Shown one piece after another: positions 22,801 to 32,299 of a DNA stretch of 64,000 nucleotides. The notes under the pieces are model-generated. The model had not been told where the DNA came from. It ran no database searches and saw only the letters and a list, made by a program, of their open reading frames with translations. Source of the stretch: Magnaporthiopsis rhizophila (Eukaryota; Ascomycota; Sordariomycetes; Magnaporthales; Magnaporthaceae). The first letter of the stretch is position 1, and every line of letters starts with the position of its first letter. The stretch spans positions 25,330-89,329 of the forward strand of contig PYSS01000085.1 of assembly GCA_003049465.1 (NCBI GenBank). Direction: 5' to 3'. The position numbers were made by a program, and so were the translations under genes.

Positions 22801-22834
22801 ACTGTGGTCTGTTGCTCCTGGGACATCTGCCTGA
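16858..22834 (+). CDS. GHKL (HSP90-type) ATPase fold + DUF3883/NO VEIN-like large protein
   Basis: Predicted 1794 residues from eight exons: 16858-17027, 17114-18017, 18088-19787, 19856-20206, 20270-20887, 20968-22120, 22256-22564 and 22655-22834. Residues about 60-150 carry the GHKL/HSP90-type ATP-binding motifs: N-box FELLQNADD (about 70-78), NEDGFTKRDLSAICDVG (about 107-123) and the glycine-rich lid GYIGAKGIGFKSVF (about 133-146). The C-terminus (about 1630-1794) is a DUF3883-type domain with GELYVFELLSRL, DITYDD and YLIEVKST. The Asp and the ExK pair match the PD-(D/E)XK nuclease core, but no activity can be claimed. Residues about 1398-1479 are an EA/ES repeat. The plant NO VEIN protein and sacsin-like proteins share this layout; function in fungi is not known to me. 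Intron 4 (20207-20269) appears to use a GC donor. Intron 7 (90 bp, in frame) could be retained. The start at 16858 is chosen because the preceding frame begins with GTG. Confidence 0.85.
21418..21660 (+). repeat. Hexanucleotide array (GAGGCA/GAGTCA) coding EA/ES repeat
   Basis: About forty tandem hexamers of GAGGCA, GAGTCA, GAGATA and GAGGTA inside exon 6 of the large ATPase gene, coding alternating Glu with Ala, Ser, Ile or Val. The tract is expected to be disordered, highly acidic and length-variable between strains. Confidence 0.95.
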
Positions 22835-23483
22835 TGGGACGATGGTCTGGCGCTGCTGGAGATCGGGGAGAGTTTCATTTGTATTTCGGTGTGTTTTCGT
22901 ACATTGTGTGGCGGTATTGACTCCTACAACCTCGTTTCTGCTCCTAATTACAATCTGCCCTCCTATCGCTGATTCCATCCCCGTGGAATGACTGTTGTGT
23001 TTTTCGTACCAGTCACTTGCTAGGGCTGCTTTTATATACCAAAGTACAAACCCTCATCACTTCCCAAGTTCCTGTCATGGGTAACACTCTTCGGGGAGTG
23101 AAGTCGGCAGCGCTGGTGGTGTGCTGGGGTTGATTTCGGTGAGACGGTGGGCTGTGTCGGTAAATCTGCTAGCAGTCTGGTGGCTGACGGAACTGTCAAA
23201 GATCTGAATTCGAAATGGGAGATGAACTCATACCCAAGTACTGGTGTCCCTGCTTAAAACGAGCTCAAACTCCGTCTCCTTCAAACCGCCCCTTTCCACC
23301 ACGCCACCGCGTCGCCGTTTTAAAGGCCATGGACGCAACATTCCCCGATAGGCAGAAACATGTTTTGACTCACTGGTTGCAAATAGAAGCTTGCCTCCCC
23401 ACAGAAACACCACCACTACATTACGCAGGCCGGGCCCCATGAGTTCTCCTTTGAACCTAGACAAAAAGATCCTGGGGCGTGTC
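22835..23483. other. Convergent intergenic region
   Basis: About 650 bp between two genes that end towards each other; it must contain both 3' ends. No other feature seen. Confidence 0.5.
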
Positions 23484-25490
23484 CTACTCCTCGGCCTTAT
23501 CATCGGCCTCAAGCTTGTCCAGGTCGATCTCCTCCTTCCTCCGGCGGCACAGCAACTTGGCCTGCGGGTCGACGTAAGGGTCAGCCCCGAACCACATGGG
23601 CTCCAGCGAGGTGCCTGGCGCGAGCTCCCAGTCGTATTTGAGCAGCATATGACACAGCGCCATCTTGACCTCGTTGGCGGCGAAGAAGCGGCCAGGGCAC
23701 GCATATTTCCCGTACCCGAACGGCAGATGCTCCGGCGCGGTCGAAACCAACTGGGCTTTGTTCTCGGCGCCCGGCTGTTTGCGCATGTCGGCAAACCGGT
23801 ACATGTTGTACTTGTGTGGGTTTTCGTACAGCTCCGGATTGTAAACGTTGCCCGAGTCCACAACCACTACTCCTCCCTTTGGCACGACGACCCCGTCCTT
23901 TAGCTTAACGTCTGCGGTCGCTTTGCGGACCATATTAACTGTCGAAATTAAGAACCATTTGGTCAGCGGCGATCCTGGTAGTTGGCGGAAGGAACAAAAC
24001 AACGCATGACGTTCAACTGGAGGAGTAAAAACGTACGCATAATGATGGGCTTCAGCCTTTGGGCTTCTTTGATGGCGCTATCCAGCAGCTTCAAGCGCGC
24101 AATGGAAGCTTTTTTCCACCCTCCCGCCGGCAGAACCTCCAGCATTTCTTCCCTCAGCGCTTCAATATTTTTCGGGTCCGCGGCCAACTGGATCATCGTT
24201 TGGCATACTAGGTCCGTAGTCGTGTGGATAGCCGCAAACGAAAGGATGAGCTGGAAGTCGGTTGGATCGTATGCCATTCCTGCCGCTTCGGACTCGGCCC
24301 ATTCAATGGCGTCGTTATGTATGGGCGCCGGCGCTCCATCAGATTCTTGTCGCTCCTTGCGCCGCTTCGCAACTACGGGCTCGACGATGTCGCGCGCTTG
24401 GTAGTATAGTTGCCTTGTCTTCCTGCAGCTCGGGTCGAAAAGGTACACGATTGGGCGGAAGAATTTTGGGAACAGCCGCATGGTGTAGATGCCTTGGTTC
24501 TGCACGACGGCGTAGTTTTTTGTGATTTCCAGCCATTTTTCGTCGCGGCAGACATCGGGGCCCAAAAAGACGCGTGAGGAAAGCCGGGCTACAATGTCGA
24601 GGGCAGTCGCTTGGATTATAACCTCGAACCAGTCTTGACGACCACGGCTCGTTAGTTTGGGAAGAATTGCTGGAGGTGTGGCAGGAGGACGCGGAAGCGG
24701 GGGCTCACCGGGCTTGTTGCCTAAGATTTTGGTAACTGCGAACGAGGTTTCCAAAGCAAGGGGTTTGGTGACGGTGTCTTTAAAACGTCGTAAAGATCGT
24801 CGGGTTAGCAATCATATATCCTGAAGCTGCCCCAGCTCGCAACGCCTAACCCACACCCGCTGGAAACTTACTTAGCCGCTTCGTCAGGTGCTTTGTGATC
24901 ACTTTCTGCACCATTTCGGTAGGGTGTTCGAGCAGGCGGTAGAATCCAAACCCGGTCAGGCCGAGGGGTACCTCCTGTAGGTCGCAAAGAACAACATATG
25001 ACTATTAATTCAAGACGGTATGATCCAGAGTCGGCGCCCCGCTCGTCCCCGGGGTGACGGCCATTGGCAAACGAAGCAAAGAAAAGAGAAGGTGCCTTAC
25101 TGAGCTAACAGCCTTTCGGAAGCTAAGCGTTGGCAGGTCATTAACCTCTCTGGAACTGTTTGGGGGAAGGACGGTGACGGCGTTGACGTTGGTGATGAGG
25201 CGGAAGGGTTTGCCGGGAAAGCGCCGCCGGCCTTCGCGCAAGAGTTCGCTGCCATTCCGGACAAACTCGAATCTCTTCTGGGTCGTCAGCTGGAACAGAC
25301 CGGGCGGATTAATAAGCGGGACCTTGGTCGCCTTAGCACCGGCGCCGACAAGGAGGTTTGCGATGAGGGGTAGGAGGATAAGGGCCAGCAAGGTTAAAGC
25401 AATGGTGCTTTGGTTAAATTCGAAAGCGTCATGTCTGTTTAGGAGCCGATTCTGAACCCAAGCTGTGCTGACTTGAAGGATGTTGGACAT
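23484..25490 (-). CDS. Cytochrome P450 monooxygenase
   Basis: Haem-thiolate monooxygenase of 562 residues, anchored in the ER by an N-terminal helix (STIALTLLALILLPLIANLLVG). Four exons on the minus strand: 25490-25101, 24974-24872, 24777-24037 and 23938-23484; introns of 126, 94 and 98 bp with GTAAGG, GTAAGT and GTACGT donors. Motifs: I-helix SFAAIHTTTDL (about 345-355), K-helix ExxR as EAQR (about 402-405), NMYRF in the meander, and haem loop FGYGKYACPG with Cys at about 492. The AAIHTTTDL form and the GKPFRLITNVNAVTVLPP block resemble the fungal ent-kaurene-oxidase-like group of P450s, which act in terpenoid and other secondary metabolism; this placement is moderate. The ATG at 25490 is used because the upstream extension starts with TTG. 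It is divergent to the metabolite-locus remnant and may once have belonged to it. Confidence 0.92.
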
Positions 25491-26334
25491 GACGAATAAT
25501 GGCTCAAACGGCGTCTGATCGATGCTCGGGTCCCAAATTCGAATGTGTAAAAGTCTGCGGAACAAATGTTAAAGAAAAGACGGAGATGGAGATTTCCTTA
25601 AGAGTGCTAGAGGCTGATTACAGGAATGGGTGCGTCCAGCACAATGTCCCCGAACAGCTGGCTTATAAAAAAACGGACAACAGTCGTATCAAATGCTCGG
25701 GGTCCCCAGTCACCCCGAGCGGAGGTCGGAGGCGGGGGGTAAAACCCGAACACCGGCCAAGACATGCGGGTTTAGGCCAGCGGTATTCCGTGCGAACGGC
25801 CTAGTTTTCATGTTAATCCGGCTGCGGCTTGCCCGAAAACATGGTTACGGCGGTTGTCCGAATAGCAGACATTAATGTTGTCGGAGTACGTTGGCTGGAA
25901 TGTGAGGCCTTAACAGTAGAGGCATTTACAAGTTTGACGGACCGCACCCCGCACGCTCCTGTTTATAAACTGCCCACTCGGGGGCTGGTTACATAGCTTG
26001 TTAGTAGCACTGTCCCCTGTTCGGTGACTTTTACGGAAGCCGAACAGAAGGGCGCGAACGACATCGTGAAGATATTTGCCTGTGGGCCGAGTCATGAGGA
26101 AGGGATGGGCATGGTGAATAGGTAGAATGTGAAAGGAGGAGGCGGCAAAGGAGGGAAAATGAAGAGGAGAACAAGGAATATGAGGAAGAGTCGCGGTGTG
26201 GCGATTCTCTACCACGCCATCCCATAGGCACTTCTTAGATATACGATGAGCTTTGGGCCCCTAGCCGTCAACAACAATACTCCATCTATCAACCCTCCTT
26301 GCGCGACCACAGGCACATTCCTGCGCGCCCCTTA
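25491..26334. other. Divergent intergenic region between P450 and Diels-Alderase remnant
   Basis: 844 bp separating two genes that point away from each other, so it would hold both promoters. No specific sites identified. Confidence 0.4.
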
Positions 26335-27160
26335 ATGTCGGAACTTGCAGCACTCGTCCGCATCCGCATCCGGCTTCTCGCCAGGATGGCCTCTTCCCGG
26401 ATCAACCACGTCACGGCCTATGAAAAGGAGAAGTGGATCGACTTCTCCATGTCCTCGGCCGACGCGCTGGCCGCCTGGCCTGGCGCATCCCGGGCATCAA
26501 GGGGCCAGTGTTCGAGCAGTGGTATTTCGACAGCGTGGCCGACGACGGCAAGTCCGGCATCGTCTTCACCTTGGCGCGCGATTCCAGCTATGCCGTGCTG
26601 GGCCAGGGCCACCTGCGCGTGCAGCTGGACGTGACCTTCTCCGACGGCACGCACTTCAACCACGTCGACTGGATGGCCGAGGCCGTGACCGAGGACGCCT
26701 CCTCGTCGTCGGCCGGCGCAGCCCAGGCGGCCGTCAAGGCCGCCTGGACGGCCTCGGGCAAGGCCTACAGCATATCATCGCTGCCGCCGGCACCCGGGCC
26801 AGCGTCGAGATGGACACGCCCATTTTCAGCGGCCACTTCACCCTGGCCGCCCTTTCGCCGCCCATGTACCCGGCGGCGAGACGCAGGACGAGGTGGGCGA
26901 GGGACGGGCCGGACCGTCTCGACCGAGCTGCTGCACAAGATCCACCTGGTCCAGGGCCGCCCGCTCCGTTTTCGGGGCGTCGGCGGTCACATGCACGTGG
27001 GCCGCCCGCTCCCAGTTCGACACCACGCTCGCTCGGCTGGCGCGTCTGCCGCGGCGTCGCGAGGCCCTGGAGCGTCACGTGTATGGAGTACTGAGGCACC
27101 GACGGCACCATCTACTCGAGTGGCTACGTCGCCAAGGACGGCAAGAAGTACGGAGGCTGC
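26335..27160 (+). pseudogene. Diels-Alderase-like (lipocalin-fold pericyclase) gene remnant
   Basis: Beginning with an ATG at 26335 and read across several frames, the region resembles the fungal Diels-Alderase family that forms decalin rings next to PKS-NRPS enzymes (Fsa2, MycB, CghA type). Blocks seen: VFEQWYFDSVADDGKSGIVF, LDVTFSDGTHFNHVDW, VEMDTPIFSGHF with LSPPMYP, GRPLRFRGVGGH, AARSQFDTTLARLG and DGTIYSSGYVAKDGKKYGG. At least five frame changes (first near 26478 at a CTGG repeat, then near 26770, 26880 and 26990-27050) and an in-frame TGA at about 27092 make it non-functional. The last block stops at about 27155 and condensation-domain sequence follows at once. The family name rests on recalled motif patterns, so confidence is moderate. 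Confidence 0.68.
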
Positions 27161-29846
27161 CGTGGATGCTGCGGTACTCAGCAAGGCGGTCGTGGTCCTG
27201 GGCCGCCGCCATGAGGCGCTGCGCACATGCTTCTTTAACGACACCGAATCTGGTACCCACGAGCCCTTGCATGGTATTCTAAAGGACAGTCCCCTGCGCC
27301 TAGAGACAGCCGTTGCCCGCTCCGCGACTGACGCAGAGCGGCAGTACAAGGCCCTCCACAAGATCGTATACGACCTTGAGAAGGGACAACCAATGCGCAT
27401 CATCCTTCTCACGCTCTCCAAGACGCGCCATCACCTCCTAATTGGCTACCACCACATCAGCATGGACTCTTCCAGCCTCGTCCTCCTCGTCACGGACCTC
27501 TTGCGGCTCTACGCTGCCGAAATGCAAGGACTGCCGGCGCCGCCTCTGCCGCGACTGCAGCAGCCCGACTTTGCCCTCCGGCAGCTCAAGCAGGTCCGCG
27601 ACGGCATAGGGTCCGGCAGATGCCCTGCTGGAAGCACGGACTCTCCAACCCGCCGGTTCTGACGCTGTTCCGGCTCAACATCTCGGCCAGCGCCGACAGG
27701 CCACGACCGGAGCGCATCTCGTACCGCACCGTCGGCACCAAGACCAGGGTGACTGCTGGCGTCGCCGCGCACGCCCGAGGTCTCTGTCGGAGGGCGAGGA
27801 CCACCCCATTCCACTTCTATACGACCGTGCTCCAGGTCCTCCTTGCCCGTCTCGGCGACACGGACGACCTGTGCATCGGCATGGCGGACGCAAATCGCGC
27901 CGAGGCTGGGGCGCTTGACAACGTTGGCAACTTCGCCAACCTCGTCCCCCTGAGACTCAAGACGGCGCTCGACCAGCCGTTCGAGACACTCCTCAGGGCG
28001 ACCAAGGAGAAGGTCCTCGGCGCCATGGCCAACGCCACGGTGCCGTTCGACGTCGTCCTGGAGCAGGTCCAGCCGCGCCGGAGCCCGTCCCACAGTCCTC
28101 TGTTCCAGGCGTTCATCGACTATCGCCACGTGACAGATAAGCTGCCTTTTGGTGACGGCGGCCAGCTCGAGGGCAAGAGGTACCTGCTCAGCAAGACGCC
28201 CTACGACGTGATGCTCGACATCCTCGACACGCCCACGGGCGAGGCATCGCTGGAGCTGACGCTCCAGGACGGGCTCTACACCGCCGACGATGCGGAGAGG
28301 CTGCTGGGCGCCTATGTGAACCTGCTGCGGGTCTTTGCTGGGAACGGCCGCGTGGTTGCTCTCGACGCCAATCCGTTCAATGCGCACGAGGTAGAACACG
28401 CCTTGCGTCCTGGTGAGGGTGAGTTTCGAGCCCTGCGATAGCGGAAGCGGACCTGGACTACCCAAGCGTTTTTGTGCTAGAAAATAAAGTGCCTTGTTTT
28501 TAATAATTTGAGTCCTGGCTAATTAAATCTCATCATCCTCCTCGCGTGATGCCCGTGCAGGTGAGCTTCTGCCCTTGGATCGCGAGAGCATATTGCCCGA
28601 TCTAGAGTCAATTGCGGCCGGCCAACCCAGCGCGACAGCCCTCGAAGACAGCCTCGGTGGCCAAGTCTCGTGGTCAGATATGACGGCCAGATCAACAGCA
28701 ATCGCCCTCGCTCTTGGCAACCTTGGCATGCGTGCCCACTCCAACGTCGGCGTGTTTCAGGATCCGACGGTGAACTGGATCTGCACCATGCTCGGCATCT
28801 GGCGGGCTGGGCACGGGTACGTGCCCCTAGAACCCTCACAGGGCCTGAGCCGTCTCGCAGATGTTCTACTGCTCCCCTTGTTGCCCGGCTCGGCCTACCT
28901 GGAGAAGTTCGTATTATCGACGTCTCAGAAGTTGTTGCCGGCTTCAGCAGCAGGACAAAGACGGGTACCGCCGCCGCCGAAAAGTTCCCACCCTGTCAGC
29001 CTGGAAGACGTGGCCATGGTTATACACACAAGCGGCTCGACCGGGGTACCCAAGGGCATCAGCATTCCTCACCGCGTGGTCGTCAACGCCATCAAGGGCA
29101 TGCTCCATCGATGGCCGGAGCTGCCCAACAACCGCAGACGGCGCTCCAGCAGATTGCCACAAGCTTCGACATGTCCTGGTGGACTGCGCTTCCCGGACTC
29201 GCAACGAGGGGTCGAGTTGTGGTCGCAGCCCGAAACGCCCGCGGCGACCCGCAGCTCTTACCGAGCTCATTCTCTCCAGGAGCATACCATGACTGTTGCT
29301 GTGCCGAACGAGGCGGCGGCATGGCTGCAGGAGGCCAGCGAGGATAGGATCAGTAGTCTACGCTCATCTGCGTGGCGTTGGCACGTTGCTGCCGGCGAGC
29401 CCTTCGGTCTAGGGCTCGTCAAGCACCTCCAGGCGCTGAACAGGCTCTCCCTCCGCGCCCTCAACGTCTACGGCCCCACCGAGACGATGATCCCAACCGC
29501 GCACGAGGTTCCCTACGCCGCAATGTCCGAGGTCGACATGCCCGTGCCCATTGGACGCATCATGCCCAACTACTGCGCCCGCGTGGTGAACTCTGATGGC
29601 CAGCCCGTGCCCGCCGGCGTCCCCGGCCATCGTGGGCAATCATACACTCACCAGCGAGCGATTCCCCCGAGACGAACTCGCCGGCCCCGTGTCTCTGGGC
29701 CTCGGCTGGAGGAAGGCACATTTGAGCGGAGACAGGGGCTACGTCGACCTGCCGATGGCGTCTTCATGCTTCTGGGTCGAATCGGCGGGGATACCCAGGT
29801 TAAGCTGCGCGGTCTGCGCTTGGGCCTGGCCGACATCGACCAATGA
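27161..29846 (+). pseudogene. PKS-NRPS remnant: partial condensation and adenylation domains
   Basis: The segment begins inside a condensation domain (RRHEALRTCFF) and continues with the active-site motif HHISMDSSS (about 27450-27476), then after a frame change near 27620 with FHFYTTVLQVLLARLGDTDD, VGNFANLVPLRL and VPFDVVLEQVQ. An intron (28419-28560, GTGAGT donor, CAG acceptor) links it to the adenylation domain starting GELLPLDRE. A-domain motifs: VIHTSGSTGVPKG (A3, about 29012-29052), SFDMSWW in another frame, NVYGPTE (A5, about 29465), SGDRGYVD (A7, other frame) and GRIGGDTQVKLRGLRLG (A8, about 29780). The A8 form is typical of fungal PKS-NRPS hybrids. Compensating frame changes occur near 28865-28990, 29110-29290 and 29630-29770. 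No PKS modules, carrier domain or release domain are present, so this is a fragment of a much larger megasynthase gene. Confidence 0.85.
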
Positions 29847-30608
29847 TATCCAACCTCCTCTGTTTCCCACGGTTTGGAAGGGAGCCCGCAGCTAGATAGA
29901 ATTGTTCCCCAGGGATTTTAGGGAGAGGACTGACTGTTTTGGGGCGTGAATTTTTCGAGGCTTGGCAGATCGGTTGTGAGCGACTTGTCGAAACAGATAT
30001 GAATATAGAGAGACGAATCAACTACGCCTGCCACATACGACCATACCCACTGGAATATACGGGATCCTGTCCGCTCTCCCCTAGTCAAACCAGTGAGGAC
30101 CGGTTTGGTACTTTCGGTGGGTTCCGGAGCAGTCGGGAATCGGGGGGCTCCTGTTGCCTCCCGTCGCCCGCCGGCTAACGAGCGTCAAGATATTCCGCTC
30201 CCTTTGGCGGCCGCCCACTGCCCATCATCGTCGGCTATTTGCTTTCCAGACCCGGATATATGCATCAAACGTAACGAGATTATACGGGCGATAAATATAT
30301 CGGATCGAAATAATACATTTACGGCTTGCCGGGGCACGCAATCCTAATAGCCGCCGATTTAATTCGGCATTTATAAAAGGCGATGCCCGCGCTCAGAGGG
30401 AGTTGGCATATACTTATAAAACCACCGGCTAAAGTGCTTGTGGAAGGGTCCTATAAGCATTATAAATAAGGCACCAAATTGCCCTTTATAATATTTAATA
30501 TAAATATGCCCCTAATAGGGCTATTTGGTTATTATATGATATATACGGTATTTTTTTACCTACCAAGTTATTTTTCCAAATGCATCCGGTTATGCGGGAC
30601 CAAACCAG
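29847..30608. other. Transition from GC-rich to AT-rich DNA
   Basis: No gene seen. From about 30240 onwards the base composition falls to A/T-rich with TATAAA-like runs before the first LTR. The segment 30575-30612 resembles 52911-52950 beyond El1. Confidence 0.5.
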
Positions 30609-30613
30609 GCTGA

Positions 30614-31014
30614 TGTTACAACCACAGCTGGCAGGGGACAGAAGGGCTGGGGCTAACCCCCAGCGGGACGCCTTTACCCCGCAGTTATGAAGGCCAGGGG
30701 CCGAATAACTAAGGCCAAGCTGAAAGGAAGTCACATGACCAGGTACTTACCTAAGCACAAGTGATATATCTGATATATTTGTTATATAACATAGCAGATA
30801 TAGCAGATATAGCACGGTGATATATTTGCTATATAAAAGAACGGATATAGCAAATATAACACAAATATGGTATAAAAGAATCGTGAGTATATAAAATAAA
30901 GGTTTCCTTTTTTGTGTTAGATAATTTTTAACTAAAGCCTCGGCATTAGTCAACCTAAATTAGCTTCAAAGCATTTTTTTGGGCAAGTAATCGAAACTTT
31001 TATTATTACCCCAG
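30614..31014 (+). repeat. El1 5' LTR, first part
   Basis: First 401 bp of the El1 5' LTR, interrupted by El2 at CCCAG. The outer 110 bp keep the GC-rich sequence (GGCTGGGGCTAACCCCC). A central array of ATATAGCA-like units and TATATAAAAG boxes (about 30829 and 30870) is the likely U3 promoter. Confidence 0.9.
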
Positions 31015-31532
31015 TGTTACAAACGGTTCTCTGCTCCTAGGGTAGGGTACGCTAGGAGAGGTGCTGAGCAATATAATCTTTACAAGGTTACTTGTGCTGG
31101 GAAACTGGAGTAGTAACAAAAATTTTGATTATTTGCCCAAGGGGTTGCCTTGGAGCTAATTTAGGTTAACTAATGCCGAGGCCTTAATTAAGGCTACCTA
31201 ATATGGTAGGAAATTTTCGCCTTATATACCCGCGATCCTTTTATGTTATATTTGTGCTATATTTGCTATATTGTATAACGAATATATCACTGTGCTATAT
31301 TTGTGTTATATTTGTTATGTTGCATAATGAATATAGTATTGTGCTATATTTATGCTATATTTGTTATATTGCATAGCAAATATATTATTTATATTTAAAT
31401 AAATGCTTAATTATGTGGCTCTTTTCTGGCCTTAGTTATTTGGGCCCGTTGGCCTTTATAATTGCGGGGTAAAGGCGTACCGTTGGGGGTTAGCCCTAGC
31501 CTTTTTATCCTTTGCCAGCTGTGGCTATAACA
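31015..31532 (-). repeat. El2 3' LTR
   Basis: 518 bp. The outward edge (31015 on) is nearly unmutated (TGTTACAAACGGTTCTCTGC), while the inward edge near 31400-31532 has T for C at many sites compared with its partner 37839-38356. Confidence 0.9.
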
Positions 31533-31739
31533 CCAGGTTTTTTTTTTTAGGCCAAATTTTTTGGCCAAAATTTGCGGTTCTGTTTTTTTGTTAGTAATAA
31601 ATATTTCCTTTTTTTTATCATTTTTTATCCCTTTTTTTTAATAATATATTTGGTCGGGTACAAAAATGGAAAATTATTAATGCGCAATCCACCGTTTGCT
31701 ATAATAACCTATTTGTTATTTTTTTATTGTTTTTTACCG

Positions 31740-32200
31740 AAATACTTTTTTGTTTTGCTTATAAGGCGCTAAAATTTGTGCGCTGTGCTGTATTTTTTCG
31801 TAATTTTTTTAGGTATATTAAATGCGTTCGTTAAAAATGCTTTTGGTGCGATATGCTAGGTTTTTTTTATCCCAATTTGAAAAGCTTAGTTGTTAATATT
31901 TTAGGATAAGGGTTAAATTGAAAGCGGTAAAGGAGGAGTGTTATTATGCCAATGCTAAGGTTAAATATTTGCGCAAGCAGGAAAAAATGTGGTTTAAAAG
32001 GAAAATACGTGCAATTTGTTGCGGGATTAACAGTATAAAGGAGCTGGAGCGGGTCAAACGGGAGGAGGCTAATAAGGCGGCCGTACAGGCCTCCGCCGCA
32101 CCTCCTAACTTATTAGCCCCTAATTTTCCTTCGTTATTTCCGAACTAGGCCGATTATAAGATTAACCCCGATTTTAATCTGCTGGTTTTATTTTAACCAG
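31740..32200 (+). pseudogene. Antisense reading frame of El2 (opposite to gag-pol)
   Basis: Lies between the chromodomain and the 3' LTR of El2 but reads on the strand opposite to gag-pol. An open stretch at 31918-32148 gives a charged, probably helical segment (SIKELERVKREEANKAAVQA) followed by NLLAPNFPSLFPN. The same protein segment is recognisable in El1, El3 and El5 at the same place. Not a known retrotransposon product to me. Confidence 0.55.
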
Positions 32201-32299
32201 GTAAATTATTTTGGTACAAATATTCCGAGCCGAAATTTAAATTTCGGTACTGGTATTAATTTTTTATTAAGGGCCTTTTGCTAATATTTTTTAAAAGTT

